DNA of 64,000 nt. Source: QKTW01 sp052161885. GTDB taxonomy: Bacteria; Bacteroidota; Bacteroidia; Chitinophagales; Chitinophagaceae. A program made the translations under genes and the position numbers. The DNA lies in NCBI GenBank assembly GCA_052161885.1, contig CP197396.1, positions 1,054,001-1,118,000 of the forward strand, given 5' to 3'. Position 1 is the stretch's first letter; each line of letters starts with the position of its first letter. Below are positions 1 through 9,550 of this stretch, piece after piece. The notes beneath the pieces are model-generated. The model worked only from the letters and a program-made list of their open reading frames with translations, searched no databases and was not told the origin of the DNA.

Positions 1-1225
1 GTACTTTTTCTTCAGAAACGGCACCAAGTATACGGATACCAAGACCGGGACCCGGGAACGGATGGCGTGCAAGGAATATATCGTCGATGCCCAGCTCGCG
101 GCCTATGCGGCGCACTTCGTCTTTAAAGAGAAAGCGCAGCGGCTCTACCAGCGACATTTTCATGATCTCCGGCAGGCCACCTACATTGTGGTGCGATTTG
201 ATGGTAACAGACGGGCCATGCACGGAAACAGATTCAATTACATCGGGGTAAATGGTACCCTGGCCAAGGAAACTTACATCCTGTATATGAACTGCTTCGT
301 CATGGAAAACATCGATGAAAAGACGGCCGATGATCTTACGCTTCTGCTCCGGATCGGAAACACCTTCGAGCTCTTTATAGAAACGCTGGCGGGCATTTAT
401 GCCTTTTGTATTCAGGCCAAGATGTTTGTAGCCTTCCAGCACCTGTTCAAATTCGTCTTTACGGAGCAGGCCGTTATCTACGAAAATGCAATAGAGGTTA
501 TCACCGATGGCTCTATGAATAAGTGTAGCAGCAACAGTCGAATCCACACCGCCACTTAATGCCATTACCACTTTGCCGTTACCTACCTGGTCTTTGATGC
601 GTGCTACAGTTTCCTGTATGAATGTAGCCGGTGTCCAGTCCTGCTGGCAGCCGCAAACATCTACCACAAAGTTTTTCAGGAGCTGCTTGCCATCTGTACT
701 GTGTGTTACTTCCGGGTGAAACTGTATACCATAAACCGGGTTAGGAGCATAGCTGTCGGCGGCTTTGTAAGCTGCAACAGGTATGCTTTCTGTGCGGGCA
801 ATGATCTTAAAGCCTTCAGGAAGCTGCTTTACAGAATCGCTGTGGCTCATCCATACCTGCGAACCGTTATTGATAGTAGCCAGCAACGGGTCGTGCACAA
901 TGTCCTGCAGATGAGCGCGGCCATATTCGCGATGTGTGGATTTGCCGACTTCCCCACCCGACTGCTGCGCCAGCAACTGGGCACCATAACATACGCCCAG
1001 TACCGGCAGATGCGCTGCCATAGCCTGTATATCGGGCTTGGGCGCTGTGGCATCATTTACAGAAAACGGGCTTCCGGAAAGTATGATACCCTTGAGATTG
1101 GGTTCGTACTGCACCGGTTTGGTACAGGGCTGTATTTCGCAATAAGTGTTGAGCTCACGGACGGCACGTGCTATCAGCTGTGTGTACTGTGAGCCAAAGT
1201 CGAGTATGAGAATTTTATCGTTCAT
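1..1225 (-). CDS. guaA: GMP synthase (glutamine-hydrolysing), 3' end outside window
   Basis: Converts XMP, ATP and glutamine to GMP in purine synthesis, in the cytosol. Translating the minus strand from the ATG at 1225 gives MNDKILILDFGSQYTQLIAR, the standard GuaA start. The class I amidotransferase nucleophile is in GVCYGAQ (Cys about residue 79), the His-Glu pair in GIQFHPEV (about residue 175), and the ATP-pyrophosphatase P-loop is ALSGGVDST (about residue 225). The frame stays open for 408 codons to the window edge, ending near RHPFPGPGLGIRILGAVSEE, so roughly the last 100 residues are missing. The gene is cut only by the window and shows no damage. Confidence 0.97.
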   Translation of the reverse strand, partial: MNDKILILDFGSQYTQLIARAVRELNTYCEIQPCTKPVQYEPNLKGIILSGSPFSVNDATAPKPDIQAMAAHLPVLGVCYGAQLLAQQSGGEVGKSTHREYGRAHLQDIVHDPLLATINNGSQVWMSHSDSVKQLPEGFKIIARTESIPVAAYKAADSYAPNPVYGIQFHPEVTHSTDGKQLLKNFVVDVCGCQQDWTPATFIQETVARIKDQVGNGKVVMALSGGVDSTVAATLIHRAIGDNLYCIFVDNGLLRKDEFEQVLEGYKHLGLNTKGINARQRFYKELEGVSDPEQKRKIIGRLFIDVFHDEAVHIQDVSFLGQGTIYPDVIESVSVHGPSVTIKSHHNVGGLPEIMKMSLVEPLRFLFKDEVRRIGRELGIDDIFLARHPFPGPGLGIRILGAVSEEKV

Positions 1226-1383
1226 GCGGAATTGAATATGTAGCAGGATGTAAAAGCCGGCAGTATTGCATTATAGATATCCTGAGCTGAACGGTGCCAA
1301 CGCCACTGAAGCCTCATTGCACTCCGAAAGCCCGGACCATAAAAACTACAAACAGCAAAACTGCCGGCCGGAATATCTTGTGA

Positions 1384-1698
1384 TTATGCTTCGCCGGTAG
1401 TGCCGCCGAAATTGAACGGCATAGCTGTCTGCTCCTGGTCTTTGATCACACCATTGGCAGTTTCAAAACGTTTTACGTTATCGATGAGGGCGCGCATCAG
1501 GCGTTTGGCATGCTGCGGAGTCATTATAACGCGTGATTTTACTTTTGCTTTAGGCACGTTAGGCATTACATTCACAAAATCAATTACAAACTCAGCAAAA
1601 GAGTGCGTGATCACTGCAAGATTTGCATAAATACCATCTGCTACTTCTTCAGTCAGTTCAATATTCAGTTGTTGTTCCTGTTGCGGATCCTGTTGCAT
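1384..1698 (-). CDS. DUF3467 family protein
   Basis: A 104-aa protein with the DUF3467 pattern: DGIYANLAVITHS, EFVIDF and TPQHAKRL. The family is small, conserved in Bacteroidota and has no settled function. The frame could start at an ATG at 1734, but that stretch contains a TAATTTTG promoter element at 1723-1730. I therefore chose the ATG at 1698, giving MQQDPQQEQQLNIEL. The C-terminus ends in a short Gly/Thr-rich tail. It lies between guaA and gldD on the opposite strand to gldD, so the two probably share a divergent promoter region. Confidence 0.9.
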   Translation of the reverse strand: MQQDPQQEQQLNIELTEEVADGIYANLAVITHSFAEFVIDFVNVMPNVPKAKVKSRVIMTPQHAKRLMRALIDNVKRFETANGVIKDQEQTAMPFNFGGTTGEA

Positions 1699-1722
1699 AT
1701 GTCGGAGGTTTAAATGAGGCTG

Positions 1723-1730
1723 CAAAATTA
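1723..1730 (-). promoter_or_regulatory. TAnnTTTG -7 element for the DUF3467 gene
   Basis: Reads TAATTTTG on the minus strand, a full match to the Bacteroidota -7 consensus. It places the transcript start about 20 bases before the ATG at 1698 and rules out the longer reading frame. I see no clear -33 TTG. Confidence 0.6.
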
Positions 1731-1794
1731 GCAAAATCCGCGGTATTGAATAAGATGTTTAATGAGTTATGTGCAGAAAGGCGTTGAAAACGGC

Positions 1795-1824
1795 TTGACA
1801 ATAGAATATTCCTTGTTATTTTTG
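1795..1824 (+). promoter_or_regulatory. Bacteroidota-type promoter of gldD
   Basis: TTG at 1795-1797, then exactly 19 bases, then TATTTTTG at 1817-1824. This fits the -33/-7 consensus (TTG, 19-21 bases, TAnnTTTG). The gldD ATG is 38 bases further on. Confidence 0.75.
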
Positions 1825-1862
1825 GAGCTTCCGGTATTAACCACCGGGGATAAAACTGTTAC

Positions 1863-2456
1863 ATGTTTCGTTCGTATATCATTTTACTGTTAAGTATATT
1901 ATTCATGGCATCCTGCCGTCCGGATACTTATGTACCTAAAAAAAGAGGCTACTATAAGGTTGAGTTTCCGCAGCATGAATACCAGCGGTTTGATAAACCG
2001 GAATATCCGTACAGCTTTGAATACCCGGTTTATGCCCATGTGATGAAAGACACGGCGGCACCGGACAACAAACCGGAAAATCCTTACTGGATCAATATGG
2101 ATTTCCCGACACTGGGCGGACGCATCTATTTCAGCTATAAAACGATCAGCGAACAGGAACCGCTGCCCAAGCTGCTGGAAGAGTCATTCAAGCTTTCTTA
2201 TTTTCATAATATACGTGCCGATTATATTAATACGCCAGGGTTCCGCAGCTCCGGTCATCGTGTTTATGGGGTCATTTATGAGGTGGGTGGTAATGCGGCA
2301 TCTGCTTACCAGTTTTATGCAACAGATTCTGTAAAGCATTTCCTGCGTGGCGCTTTATATTTTGATGTGTCGCCCAATGTAGATTCCCTGAAACCGGTAA
2401 ATGAATTCCTGAAAAAGGATATAGATCATATGCTGAGCACCATGGAATGGCGGTAA
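1863..2456 (+). CDS. gldD: Gliding motility lipoprotein GldD
   Basis: 197 aa. Begins with a lipoprotein signal peptide (about residues 1-18) and lipobox FMASC, so Cys18 would be lipidated. The following VPKKRGYYKVEFPQHEYQ and the FEYPVYAHV and NPYWINMDFP segments are typical of GldD. GldD is needed for gliding in Flavobacterium and co-occurs with T9SS genes, although its exact role is not settled. A consensus promoter lies just upstream, and a hairpin terminator follows at 2541. Its presence agrees with the T9SS-sorted proteins later in the window. Confidence 0.93.
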   Translation: MFRSYIILLLSILFMASCRPDTYVPKKRGYYKVEFPQHEYQRFDKPEYPYSFEYPVYAHVMKDTAAPDNKPENPYWINMDFPTLGGRIYFSYKTISEQEPLPKLLEESFKLSYFHNIRADYINTPGFRSSGHRVYGVIYEVGGNAASAYQFYATDSVKHFLRGALYFDVSPNVDSLKPVNEFLKKDIDHMLSTMEWR

Positions 2457-2540
2457 TGCGAGAATGTGAAAATCAGCTGATGTGATAATATGTGGGCAAT
2501 ATACAGATATGGTGATGTGGAATGGATCAATAACTTAATT

Positions 2541-2570
2541 AGAAAAGCCGCCATAAGGCGGCTTTTCTTT
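2541..2570. terminator. Bidirectional hairpin terminator
   Basis: AGAAAAGCCGCC, loop ATAA, GGCGGCTTTTCT: a 12-bp stem with A and T runs on both flanks. It sits between gldD and the converging SRPBCC gene and can serve both. Confidence 0.85.
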
Positions 2571-2591
2571 ATCCTGAAATTATGAAACCTG

Positions 2592-3041
2592 TTATGCATC
2601 CGGGATCTGGGGCTCCACCAGCCGCATGAGCTTATCGAGAGAGTCCTGCCAGCCCAGGTAACACATTTCCACAGGTATAGCAGCGGGAATCCCTTCCTGG
2701 GTAACCTTCAGCTCCGTACCTGCTATCGTTTTCCGGAGCGACACGGTGGTGGTCATCACTCCGGGCAGGTCGGGGTTGTCAAACTGATCTGTGTACTTCA
2801 GGAATTCATTCGGTTTTACCTCTACATATTTTCCGCCGAAGGAATGGCTGCTGCCGGTGGAAAAATTTGTGAACGACATTTTGTAAGTACCACCTTCCTG
2901 TGCATTCAATTCATATACGGTACACAGAAAGCCGTATGGAGGCAACCACGAAGCAAGAGCCTGTGCATCGGTAAATGCCTTAAATACTTTTTCCGGGCTG
3001 GTTTTGAGCATCCTGTGCAATGAAACGCTGTTAGCTGACAT
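2592..3041 (-). CDS. SRPBCC / AHSA1-like domain protein
   Basis: 149 aa, a single START-like (AHSA1 C-terminal) domain. Markers are the opening HRMLKTSPEKVFKAFTDA, the WLPPYGF segment, the mid-domain GGTYKMSFTNF, and the final LGWQDSLDKLMRLVE helix. Family members bind hydrophobic ligands or act as small stress-related proteins, and the specific role cannot be read from sequence. They often sit beside an ArsR regulator, but none is present here. No signal peptide, so cytosolic. Confidence 0.88.
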   Translation of the reverse strand: MSANSVSLHRMLKTSPEKVFKAFTDAQALASWLPPYGFLCTVYELNAQEGGTYKMSFTNFSTGSSHSFGGKYVEVKPNEFLKYTDQFDNPDLPGVMTTTVSLRKTIAGTELKVTQEGIPAAIPVEMCYLGWQDSLDKLMRLVEPQIPDA

Positions 3042-3358
3042 AAGATCGATTTTTATAGATTCCTACTCGTATGGCTTTTCGGTATCGCCCGTTTTGAGTG
3101 GTCGCTGCTCCACCTGGCTGCGCCGGTTGTTTTGCATACCGGCTTCAACAATACAAAGATGCTGCGAAAATATGATGTGGACAGAGGCTGTATACGACAA
3201 TCTGAAGGTGGTATGCGGCGGTATAAAAAAATCAGCCGGAATTATTGAATACAATCTTTTCCTGCCATCCCGCCTTTTAAACAAAGTATATTGCGCCTTT
3301 TAAACAAAACGGCCAGCCATGTTAAAAGCGAATTTTGGTTCATCAAAAAGAAATATAG
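3042..3358. other. Intergenic region
   Basis: 317 bases between divergent genes. Short open frames exist on both strands but have no coding character or family resemblance. It should hold the two divergent promoters, but no full TAnnTTTG box was found. Confidence 0.5.
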
Positions 3359-4405
3359 ATGAACACAAATTCAAATGCTGAAAAATCAGTACTGGTGACC
3401 GGCGGATCAGGATTTATTGCCGTGCATTGCATTCTTCAACTATTACAGGCAGGCTATCGTGTACGGACTACATTACGTTCCATGCACCGTGAAGCTGAAG
3501 TGCGGGCAATGCTGCAGGAAGGTGGCGTAACACCCGGGGCAGATTTAACCTTTATACAGGCAGACCTGTCTTCCGATAACGGCTGGAGCGAAGCTACGGA
3601 CGGTTGTACCTATGTATTGCACGTCGCCTCACCCACCCCGATACTCAACTACAAACACGAGGATGAAATGATCATCCCCGCAAGGGAAGGTGTATTGCGT
3701 GTACTGCGCGCCTCGAAAGATGCTGGTGTACAACGCGTGGTGCTCACCTCTGCCATAGGTGCTATTGTTTACGGTCATCCGCAGCAGACAGCACCCTACG
3801 ATGAAACCTCCTGGAGTAATGTGGCCGGTAAAGCGCCTGCCTACCAGAAATCAAAAACACTCGCAGAAAAAGCCGCCTGGGATTTCATAGCAAGCGAAGG
3901 CAACGGCCTGGAGCTTTCTGCGGTCAACCCTGTAGCGGTTATGGGGCCGGTACTGGGAGCTGATTACTCCCACTCTATTCACCTCATTAAGAATCTGCTG
4001 ACAGGTAAAATGAGCGGATGTCCGAAAATCAATGCCGGTTTTGTAGACGTGCGGGATGTGGCCGATCTGCATCTGCGGGCTATGACACACCCGGCGGCAA
4101 ATGGTGAGCGCTTTATTGCTACAGCAGGTGAAAGCGTATGGCTGGTGGAAATTGCGCGGATACTGAAAGAACACCTGGGTGCGGCTGCCAGTAAAGTTAA
4201 TATAAAGGAACTCCCCAATGCTGCGCTGCGCATAGCCGCCCTTGCAGACCCGAACGTGCGGGCTATGATCCCGCTGCTGGGTAAGCTGATGAACGTTACC
4301 AGCGCAAAGGCGATCCGCATGCTAGACTGGTCGCCACGACCACTTGAAGAAGCAGTGCTGGCAACAGCGGAGAGCCTGATACGCCTGCAGCTGCTCGATA
4401 AATAA
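3359..4405 (+). CDS. NAD(P)-dependent epimerase/dehydratase (extended SDR, aldehyde/DFR-like)
   Basis: 348 aa. The N-terminal Rossmann motif VLVTGGSGFIAVHCI fits TGGxGFIA, followed by VRTTLRS, the usual NADPH-contacting Arg segment. Further motifs are LHVASPTP, VVLTSAIGAI and the catalytic pair in YQKSKTLAEKAAW (YxxxK, about residue 160). This is the dihydroflavonol 4-reductase/aldehyde reductase branch of extended SDRs. The likely reaction is NADPH-dependent reduction of an aldehyde or ketone; the substrate is unknown. The next gene is an AraC regulator 18 bases downstream, so the two probably form a small unit with local control. Confidence 0.9.
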   Translation: MNTNSNAEKSVLVTGGSGFIAVHCILQLLQAGYRVRTTLRSMHREAEVRAMLQEGGVTPGADLTFIQADLSSDNGWSEATDGCTYVLHVASPTPILNYKHEDEMIIPAREGVLRVLRASKDAGVQRVVLTSAIGAIVYGHPQQTAPYDETSWSNVAGKAPAYQKSKTLAEKAAWDFIASEGNGLELSAVNPVAVMGPVLGADYSHSIHLIKNLLTGKMSGCPKINAGFVDVRDVADLHLRAMTHPAANGERFIATAGESVWLVEIARILKEHLGAAASKVNIKELPNAALRIAALADPNVRAMIPLLGKLMNVTSAKAIRMLDWSPRPLEEAVLATAESLIRLQLLDK

Positions 4406-4423
4406 TTGCCTAATTTTACACCA

Positions 4424-5215
4424 ATGGAAGTAGCCGAAGTATTTATCGCCTGCAAAAAGGAAGCCCATTACAGCCGGGAGCTAATACTGCCGCAACCAGC
4501 CCTGGTACGTGTTATTTCCGGGGAGATGAGAGTGGTAACAGCACAACGCAGCTACCGTTTTTTTGCAGGCGATACCATACTGCTTCCGCGTAACCAGCCG
4601 GGAAGAATGAGTAAGCTGCCTCTGGATGGAGAACCATGTGTCGTTATATCCCTGCTCTTCCGCAAAGAGCGGCTGCAGCGTTATTATGCCGCCAACCAGG
4701 TGAATCCTGCAGCACCCCGTAACCATCAGCCCAAAACATTCGGGGAGCATCCCCTGCTCAAAAGCCTGTTTAATTCTTTACTGCCCTACTTTGAGCTGGC
4801 CGATACGCTGCCTGCAGATATCGCCGCGGGTAAAATAGAGGAAGCGATACGAGTGCTCCGTGCCATAGACAAGGAAACTGATCAGCTGCTCGGTCATTTT
4901 GACGAACCCGGCAAAATAGCGCTGGCAGACTTTATGGAACAGAATTATATGTTCAACCTTTCGCTGGAGAAGTTCGGATACCTGACCGGCAGAAGCCTTA
5001 CCACCTTTAAGAAAGACTTCCGCAGTGCTTTTAAGAGCACACCCGGCCGGTGGCTTACCCAAAAACGGCTGGAGCTGGCCCATTACCAGATCTTTGAGCA
5101 AAAAAGAAAACCATCAGATGTTTACCTGGATGTGGGGTTCGAAAACCTTTCTCATTTTTCCTTTGCCTTTAAGAAACATTTTGGTTACAACCCTACGAGT
5201 GCGGCACAGCTTTAA
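4424..5215 (+). CDS. AraC-family transcriptional regulator
   Basis: 263 aa from the ATG at 4424 (a TTG at 4406 would add six residues). The N-terminal half is a cupin-like sensor domain (LVRVISGEMRVVTAQR, FFAGDTILLPRNQPGR). The C-terminal half (about residues 165-263) has the two AraC helix-turn-helix motifs: LSLEKFGYLTGRSLTTFKKD and the YLDVGFENLSHFSFAFKKHF signature. It directly follows the SDR gene on the same strand, so it may control that gene in response to a small ligand. Confidence 0.92.
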   Translation: MEVAEVFIACKKEAHYSRELILPQPALVRVISGEMRVVTAQRSYRFFAGDTILLPRNQPGRMSKLPLDGEPCVVISLLFRKERLQRYYAANQVNPAAPRNHQPKTFGEHPLLKSLFNSLLPYFELADTLPADIAAGKIEEAIRVLRAIDKETDQLLGHFDEPGKIALADFMEQNYMFNLSLEKFGYLTGRSLTTFKKDFRSAFKSTPGRWLTQKRLELAHYQIFEQKRKPSDVYLDVGFENLSHFSFAFKKHFGYNPTSAAQL

Positions 5216-5288
5216 CCGGATGCAGAAATTTCGGATGAGCGCAGCCATTCCGGTTTAACTTTCCTATATTTCATGCAAACTGACTTTT

Positions 5289-5672
5289 ATGACGCTGGCA
5301 AATGGAATTCCGGCTATCCGCCTCTATAATACCGCAAATAACGATTGTGCTTTCGAAACCGGCATGCTGTCTGAGCAACCGTTACCGGCCAGCCACTTTC
5401 ATATCCAATCCCATATTGCCGGGTATGAAAAGGTGGCGCATCCTGCTCCCACACGACAGTATGTAATTACTATCAAAGGAAAATTATTATTTACCGTAAC
5501 GGATGGAAATACGTTTGTGATAGAGCCTGGTGTGGTATTGGTGGCCGAAGATGTGAACGGACACGGACATAACTGGGAACTTGTAGAAGGCAACGAATGG
5601 CTGCGTGTATATATTCCTATCCCGGCTGCAGCTTCCAGCGGATTTACACCAGCTGTTTTCCAGGCGGGATAA
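5289..5672 (+). CDS. Cupin-like protein
   Basis: 127 aa. A beta-rich single cupin: HFHIQSHIAGYEKVAHPAPT, YVITIKGKLLFTVTDG, FVIEPGVVLVAEDVNGHGHN and EWLRVYIP match the two conserved strands of the fold. The HGHNW segment is a possible metal-binding motif. No signal peptide. Function unknown. It follows the AraC gene by 73 bases and could belong to the same unit, though a separate start is also possible. Confidence 0.8.
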   Translation: MTLANGIPAIRLYNTANNDCAFETGMLSEQPLPASHFHIQSHIAGYEKVAHPAPTRQYVITIKGKLLFTVTDGNTFVIEPGVVLVAEDVNGHGHNWELVEGNEWLRVYIPIPAAASSGFTPAVFQAG

Positions 5673-5841
5673 AAGCTGGTATTCTCTGTTTTGCGGAGTA
5701 CAGCAAAAGGTTTGCCCGCTCCTATAACTAATGATTTAAGAGCAGATAAAATATCCGACATAACAGACCGAAACAAGTCTGGCGAAGCAGTGTTTAAATG
5801 AAAGAAATAAAACATCTTCATCCCGATTATCTTTACGGTCT

Positions 5842-6387
5842 ATGAAATGGAAAATCTGTTCATCCGAATATATACACAAAAGCCCCTGGGCTACATTGCG
5901 TGCCGACAAATGCGAAATGCCTGATGGCAGCGTGGTAGACGAATATTATGTACTGGAATATCCTGACTGGGTAAATGGCGTAGCCATTACAGAGGACAAT
6001 AAAATAATAATGGTGCGCCAGTACCGGCATGCCGCAGACATCGTATCGCTTGAAATTCCGGGTGGTGTGATAGATGGAGACGAAAGTCCCGAAAATGCCA
6101 TACGCCGGGAACTGCTGGAGGAAACGGGCTACCGGTTTGAGAATGTGGAACAGATAGCCGTTCTATATGCCAACCCTGCTACTGCAAATAATCAAACATA
6201 TTGCTTCCTGGCCCGTGGTGGCAAAAAAGTGCAGGATCAGAAATTGGATGCACATGAAGATATAGAGGTAGAAGTCTATACCATCGATGAAGTAAAGCAG
6301 TTGCTGGCAGATAATAAAATAATCCAGGCGCTGCATTGTACCAGCCTGTTCTATGCACTGATGAAAATAGATGCGTTGCAAGGATAA
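5842..6387 (+). CDS. NUDIX hydrolase (ADP-ribose pyrophosphatase-like)
   Basis: 181 aa. A complete Nudix box, Gx5Ex7REUxEExGU, is seen in GVIDGDESPENAIR followed by RELLEETGY (about residues 74-96). The flanking MVRQYRHAADIVSLEIPGG is typical of the ADP-sugar/ADP-ribose pyrophosphatase branch, as is the following VLYANPATANNQTYCFLA. It probably hydrolyses an ADP-sugar to AMP and sugar phosphate, using Mg2+ bound by the REUxEE glutamates. It stands alone between an intergenic region and a converging gene. Confidence 0.93.
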   Translation: MKWKICSSEYIHKSPWATLRADKCEMPDGSVVDEYYVLEYPDWVNGVAITEDNKIIMVRQYRHAADIVSLEIPGGVIDGDESPENAIRRELLEETGYRFENVEQIAVLYANPATANNQTYCFLARGGKKVQDQKLDAHEDIEVEVYTIDEVKQLLADNKIIQALHCTSLFYALMKIDALQG

Positions 6388-6541
6388 ACAACCTGCTTTG
6401 TACAAATAAGGAAAGAGATTTCAGAAGATCGAACGAAACACCGATTTTAAGGCAAAATTCATTCTATTATTTTCTTCAAAAGTCGTCAAATACAGGAAAG
6501 GATATTAGCTGGTTTTGCAAACTATTTCTGGCATCATTACC

Positions 6542-9500
6542 TTATTTTACATTCAAACTCAAATACCACACCGGCCGGCTGCCATCATTGGGCCAGGCAA
6601 TATCAAAACGCAGCGGATAACCGGCAAGTGTAGTCCTTGCGCTGAGGCCGTATGCCGATTTAATACCATTATTTACCTGCGGTTGCTGCCAGGTTTCTTT
6701 TGCCGTAGCAATGTCTGTAAAGATGCCCAGCTGCAGGTTATTGATCGAGGAAAGCGGCGTTTCAATCGGGATCAATGTCTGGAATAACGGGAAGTACACA
6801 TCCATATTCAGCAGTGCATATTCATTGCCATATAGTGTGTTTTGATAGTAGCCCCTGAAAGGTGTGATCAATGTGGTAAAAGCGTAAGGAGCATCCTGTG
6901 CAAAATGTTTGGTGCTGTCTACTCTCGGGTTAACAGCATTATCTACCCCGCCCAGGTTATACAAAACCCTGCTATCGCCGCCGCTGTAGCCTGCCTGCAG
7001 CTTTGTGACTAATGTAATGTATTTGTATAACGGCTGATGATAGGCCAGTTGAATGGTATTCCCCGTAAGTGCTGATTCTTTTTGTGTAAATCCTTTGAAG
7101 AGGTCTACTGTAGCTTTCGCCGTAAAGCCTTTGTAGAGCAGCGGCACTGTTGGCTGCAGTTTGCTGATGCTGTAGGATAATGATGAAATACTCCACCAGC
7201 TTTGTATCGGGTCAAATTTCAGGCTGTAGCTTTCTGTAGCCAGGAAGATAGTGCGGTCGTATCTGGCCGCTGTAGTAAAGTCCAGGCTGCTGTAATAGCT
7301 CAATGGATAATGCAGCGATATTTCTTCATAGTTCGTCTTTACTTTCGCGGCATTGGGATAAGGCAAACCTTCCTCATTTACCCATAACCGCCCGGGATCA
7401 GGTTTTAATGTTTCTACATTCCTGTAATAACTAAGCCCCCAGTCCAGCTTCTTTGCCGTATTGCGGTATTTAAAAAAGAACATGCTGCCCTCTGTACCTG
7501 CCGGTAGCCGATAACCTATATTGAAGTGATGATTCTCCAGCAAGTCGCTGAAGCCGCCCTGCGCCATACCCCCTACTTCCGGGAACTTAAACTGCCCCTG
7601 GTAATTTAAATAGGGCTGGTAGCGGTTCATGTAGTAATCATTGTTGACCTGCGCACTAAAGTAGGCACTGTACAATTGCAGTACATAAAACTGCACTTTC
7701 TTAGGATCATAATCCAGTGATTTTTTGATGCTGTCCTGTCGTTTCTCTGCCAGTTCGTTATTGTTCTTTCCGTTCAGCACACCGTCAAGAAAACCCGGTG
7801 TATCATCTTTGGATGCCTTGATGATAGAATCTTCTTTGGCCTGTGCAGCGGCGCGCTTGTGCAGATCGGTAAGCCAGGCTGTGGGCACAGTATCTATCCG
7901 GAGACTGGATCGGATCCAGTTTTCGACATCCTGTGAGTGTACATACAGGCTGTCTTTTGATGCATCCCAGGTGACAATCTGCCCGGTCTGGTTATTATAT
8001 TGTAATGGCCGGTACCGGATCAGCTCACCCGCTGCGATGAATGTATCTGCATTAGTACCCTCATACCAGCGCTCTTCACCTGTAATGGTACCGGTAAACA
8101 GCATTTCATTATCGTCTTTCAAAATTGGCTTATCGTAGCGGATGTGCGACTGTGTATCATTGATCCAGCCGCTATCCGTATGTTTTTGACGGTATGTACG
8201 TATAAATCTTAAAGGATCACTATTACCTGTAGTCTTCACCAGCCGAAACTGGTCATAATCGTATTTGCCTATGAACTGGTACTTGTTTTTTTTCGCGTTA
8301 TATTCTATCACATCCAGTTCGCCCTGTTTCCAGGCGGAAAGCAGGAAGGTGTGATCATCTGTCTGCTGCAGGCTTTGAATGCCATCTGCCGTTGGTAAAG
8401 TATACTTATCCTCGAACGTACCCGTAATACTGAAACGTCTGACGATTATTTTTCCTTTTTCCGGTAATGCCACTAACAAATCTTTACCATTGTCGGCCCA
8501 TGAAATCAGCGGATAATTATCAGCACTGTGATCGGCCAGCCAGGGAGGCATAGTGTAAGCTATAAGTTGATAAGTTGATTTGTTTACAGGTTGATATGTG
8601 TAAACCGTGCGTTTGTGTGGCGTTGAAACAATGTAGGCAATGGCCCTACCATCCGGACTCTGCAGCACCTGTCTTATGGCTCCCGGCCTGTGGGGTATCA
8701 CGTTAGTTTCTGTTAGCGAAGAAGTCTTATTAACAGGCGTATCATTTGCAGTCGTGGCAAACCTGTTCTGATAAAAATGAAAACACTGTGCGTACAGGCT
8801 GTCGATCCTTGTTTTGGTGACCAGTCTTAGTGCGGCCGGTATTGCTTTTCTTTTCCGTACCTGGAAATAGGTCTGCATCACCGCTGTCGGGTAAAATTTT
8901 TCTGAGAGAAAATAGCAAAAAGCCTGTCCTGCCAATGCAGGTTGTCTGCCGGTTATTTCTTCCCAGTTTTGGTAATGATTTGCACCAAAGGAGCGACGCA
9001 GTTCGTCTTCTGCCGTTACCGGCCACTGGCGGGCAAAATAGCGGATGGCTCCTTCTTTGAACCAGTATGGAATCAACTCTTTGGGCGGCACACCCGTTGC
9101 CTGGCCGGCAAGATTGTTCTGGTTCTGCTGTTCCCAGATGGAGCGGGCAATGGCTTCATACAATTGTGTTTTGAGCGCATCGTAGCTGCCGTTAAAATGC
9201 AGCACCATGCGGTTGCCTTTCAAAATAAATGTGGGCAATGTAACGGCCCCTTCCGGCGTGCCCGTTGCCGCAATGTCGCTGCCGATATTGGTTTCGTATT
9301 GCTGGTCAACGGACGGGTAAATGATAATGGCCGGTACTTCTGCCAGGCTGGTGCCCATCCGCTGTTTGATGCGCTTTACCGCTTCCGGGTATTCCTTTGC
9401 TACATATTTGCACAGACTGTCACTGCCCTGCGGAAAGTAAATATGAAACGCAGATGTGTGAAACGCCCGCCACTGGTAGCTGTGGTATTGGATATGATTG

Positions 9501-9547
9501 TACGTCTGCGGCTGGGCTTGGGCAATCTTGCAGATAAGCAACAACAT
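6542..9547 (-). CDS. Outer-membrane beta-barrel protein with degenerate peptidase-like and propeller-like domains
   Basis: About 1001 aa from the ATG at 9547. In order: signal peptide ending KIAQAQ; a domain resembling gluzincin (peptidase MA) proteins (about 15-190); a WD/TolB-like repeat region (about 260-560); a charged linker; and a C-terminal barrel (about 640-1001) ending in the aromatic-rich PVWYLSLNVK. In the peptidase-like part, YEAIAR (130-135) occupies the place of HExxH while PYWFKEG (160-166) keeps the usual third-ligand region, so catalysis looks lost. A TTG at 9577 would give a better signal peptide (RRRER then a leucine stretch). The frame runs further upstream only through a 99-bp repeat array. 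Probably surface or envelope located; function unknown. Confidence 0.75.
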   Translation of the reverse strand: MLLLICKIAQAQPQTYNHIQYHSYQWRAFHTSAFHIYFPQGSDSLCKYVAKEYPEAVKRIKQRMGTSLAEVPAIIIYPSVDQQYETNIGSDIAATGTPEGAVTLPTFILKGNRMVLHFNGSYDALKTQLYEAIARSIWEQQNQNNLAGQATGVPPKELIPYWFKEGAIRYFARQWPVTAEDELRRSFGANHYQNWEEITGRQPALAGQAFCYFLSEKFYPTAVMQTYFQVRKRKAIPAALRLVTKTRIDSLYAQCFHFYQNRFATTANDTPVNKTSSLTETNVIPHRPGAIRQVLQSPDGRAIAYIVSTPHKRTVYTYQPVNKSTYQLIAYTMPPWLADHSADNYPLISWADNGKDLLVALPEKGKIIVRRFSITGTFEDKYTLPTADGIQSLQQTDDHTFLLSAWKQGELDVIEYNAKKNKYQFIGKYDYDQFRLVKTTGNSDPLRFIRTYRQKHTDSGWINDTQSHIRYDKPILKDDNEMLFTGTITGEERWYEGTNADTFIAAGELIRYRPLQYNNQTGQIVTWDASKDSLYVHSQDVENWIRSSLRIDTVPTAWLTDLHKRAAAQAKEDSIIKASKDDTPGFLDGVLNGKNNNELAEKRQDSIKKSLDYDPKKVQFYVLQLYSAYFSAQVNNDYYMNRYQPYLNYQGQFKFPEVGGMAQGGFSDLLENHHFNIGYRLPAGTEGSMFFFKYRNTAKKLDWGLSYYRNVETLKPDPGRLWVNEEGLPYPNAAKVKTNYEEISLHYPLSYYSSLDFTTAARYDRTIFLATESYSLKFDPIQSWWSISSLSYSISKLQPTVPLLYKGFTAKATVDLFKGFTQKESALTGNTIQLAYHQPLYKYITLVTKLQAGYSGGDSRVLYNLGGVDNAVNPRVDSTKHFAQDAPYAFTTLITPFRGYYQNTLYGNEYALLNMDVYFPLFQTLIPIETPLSSINNLQLGIFTDIATAKETWQQPQVNNGIKSAYGLSARTTLAGYPLRFDIAWPNDGSRPVWYLSLNVK

Positions 9548-9550
9548 CAA

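Noticed and set aside
62..1192. Plus-strand frames at the window start
   Set aside because: They are shadows of guaA on the minus strand, which is open to the window edge.
3063..3284. 73-codon minus-strand frame before the SRPBCC gene
   Set aside because: Position would suit an ArsR regulator but the residues show no helix-turn-helix.
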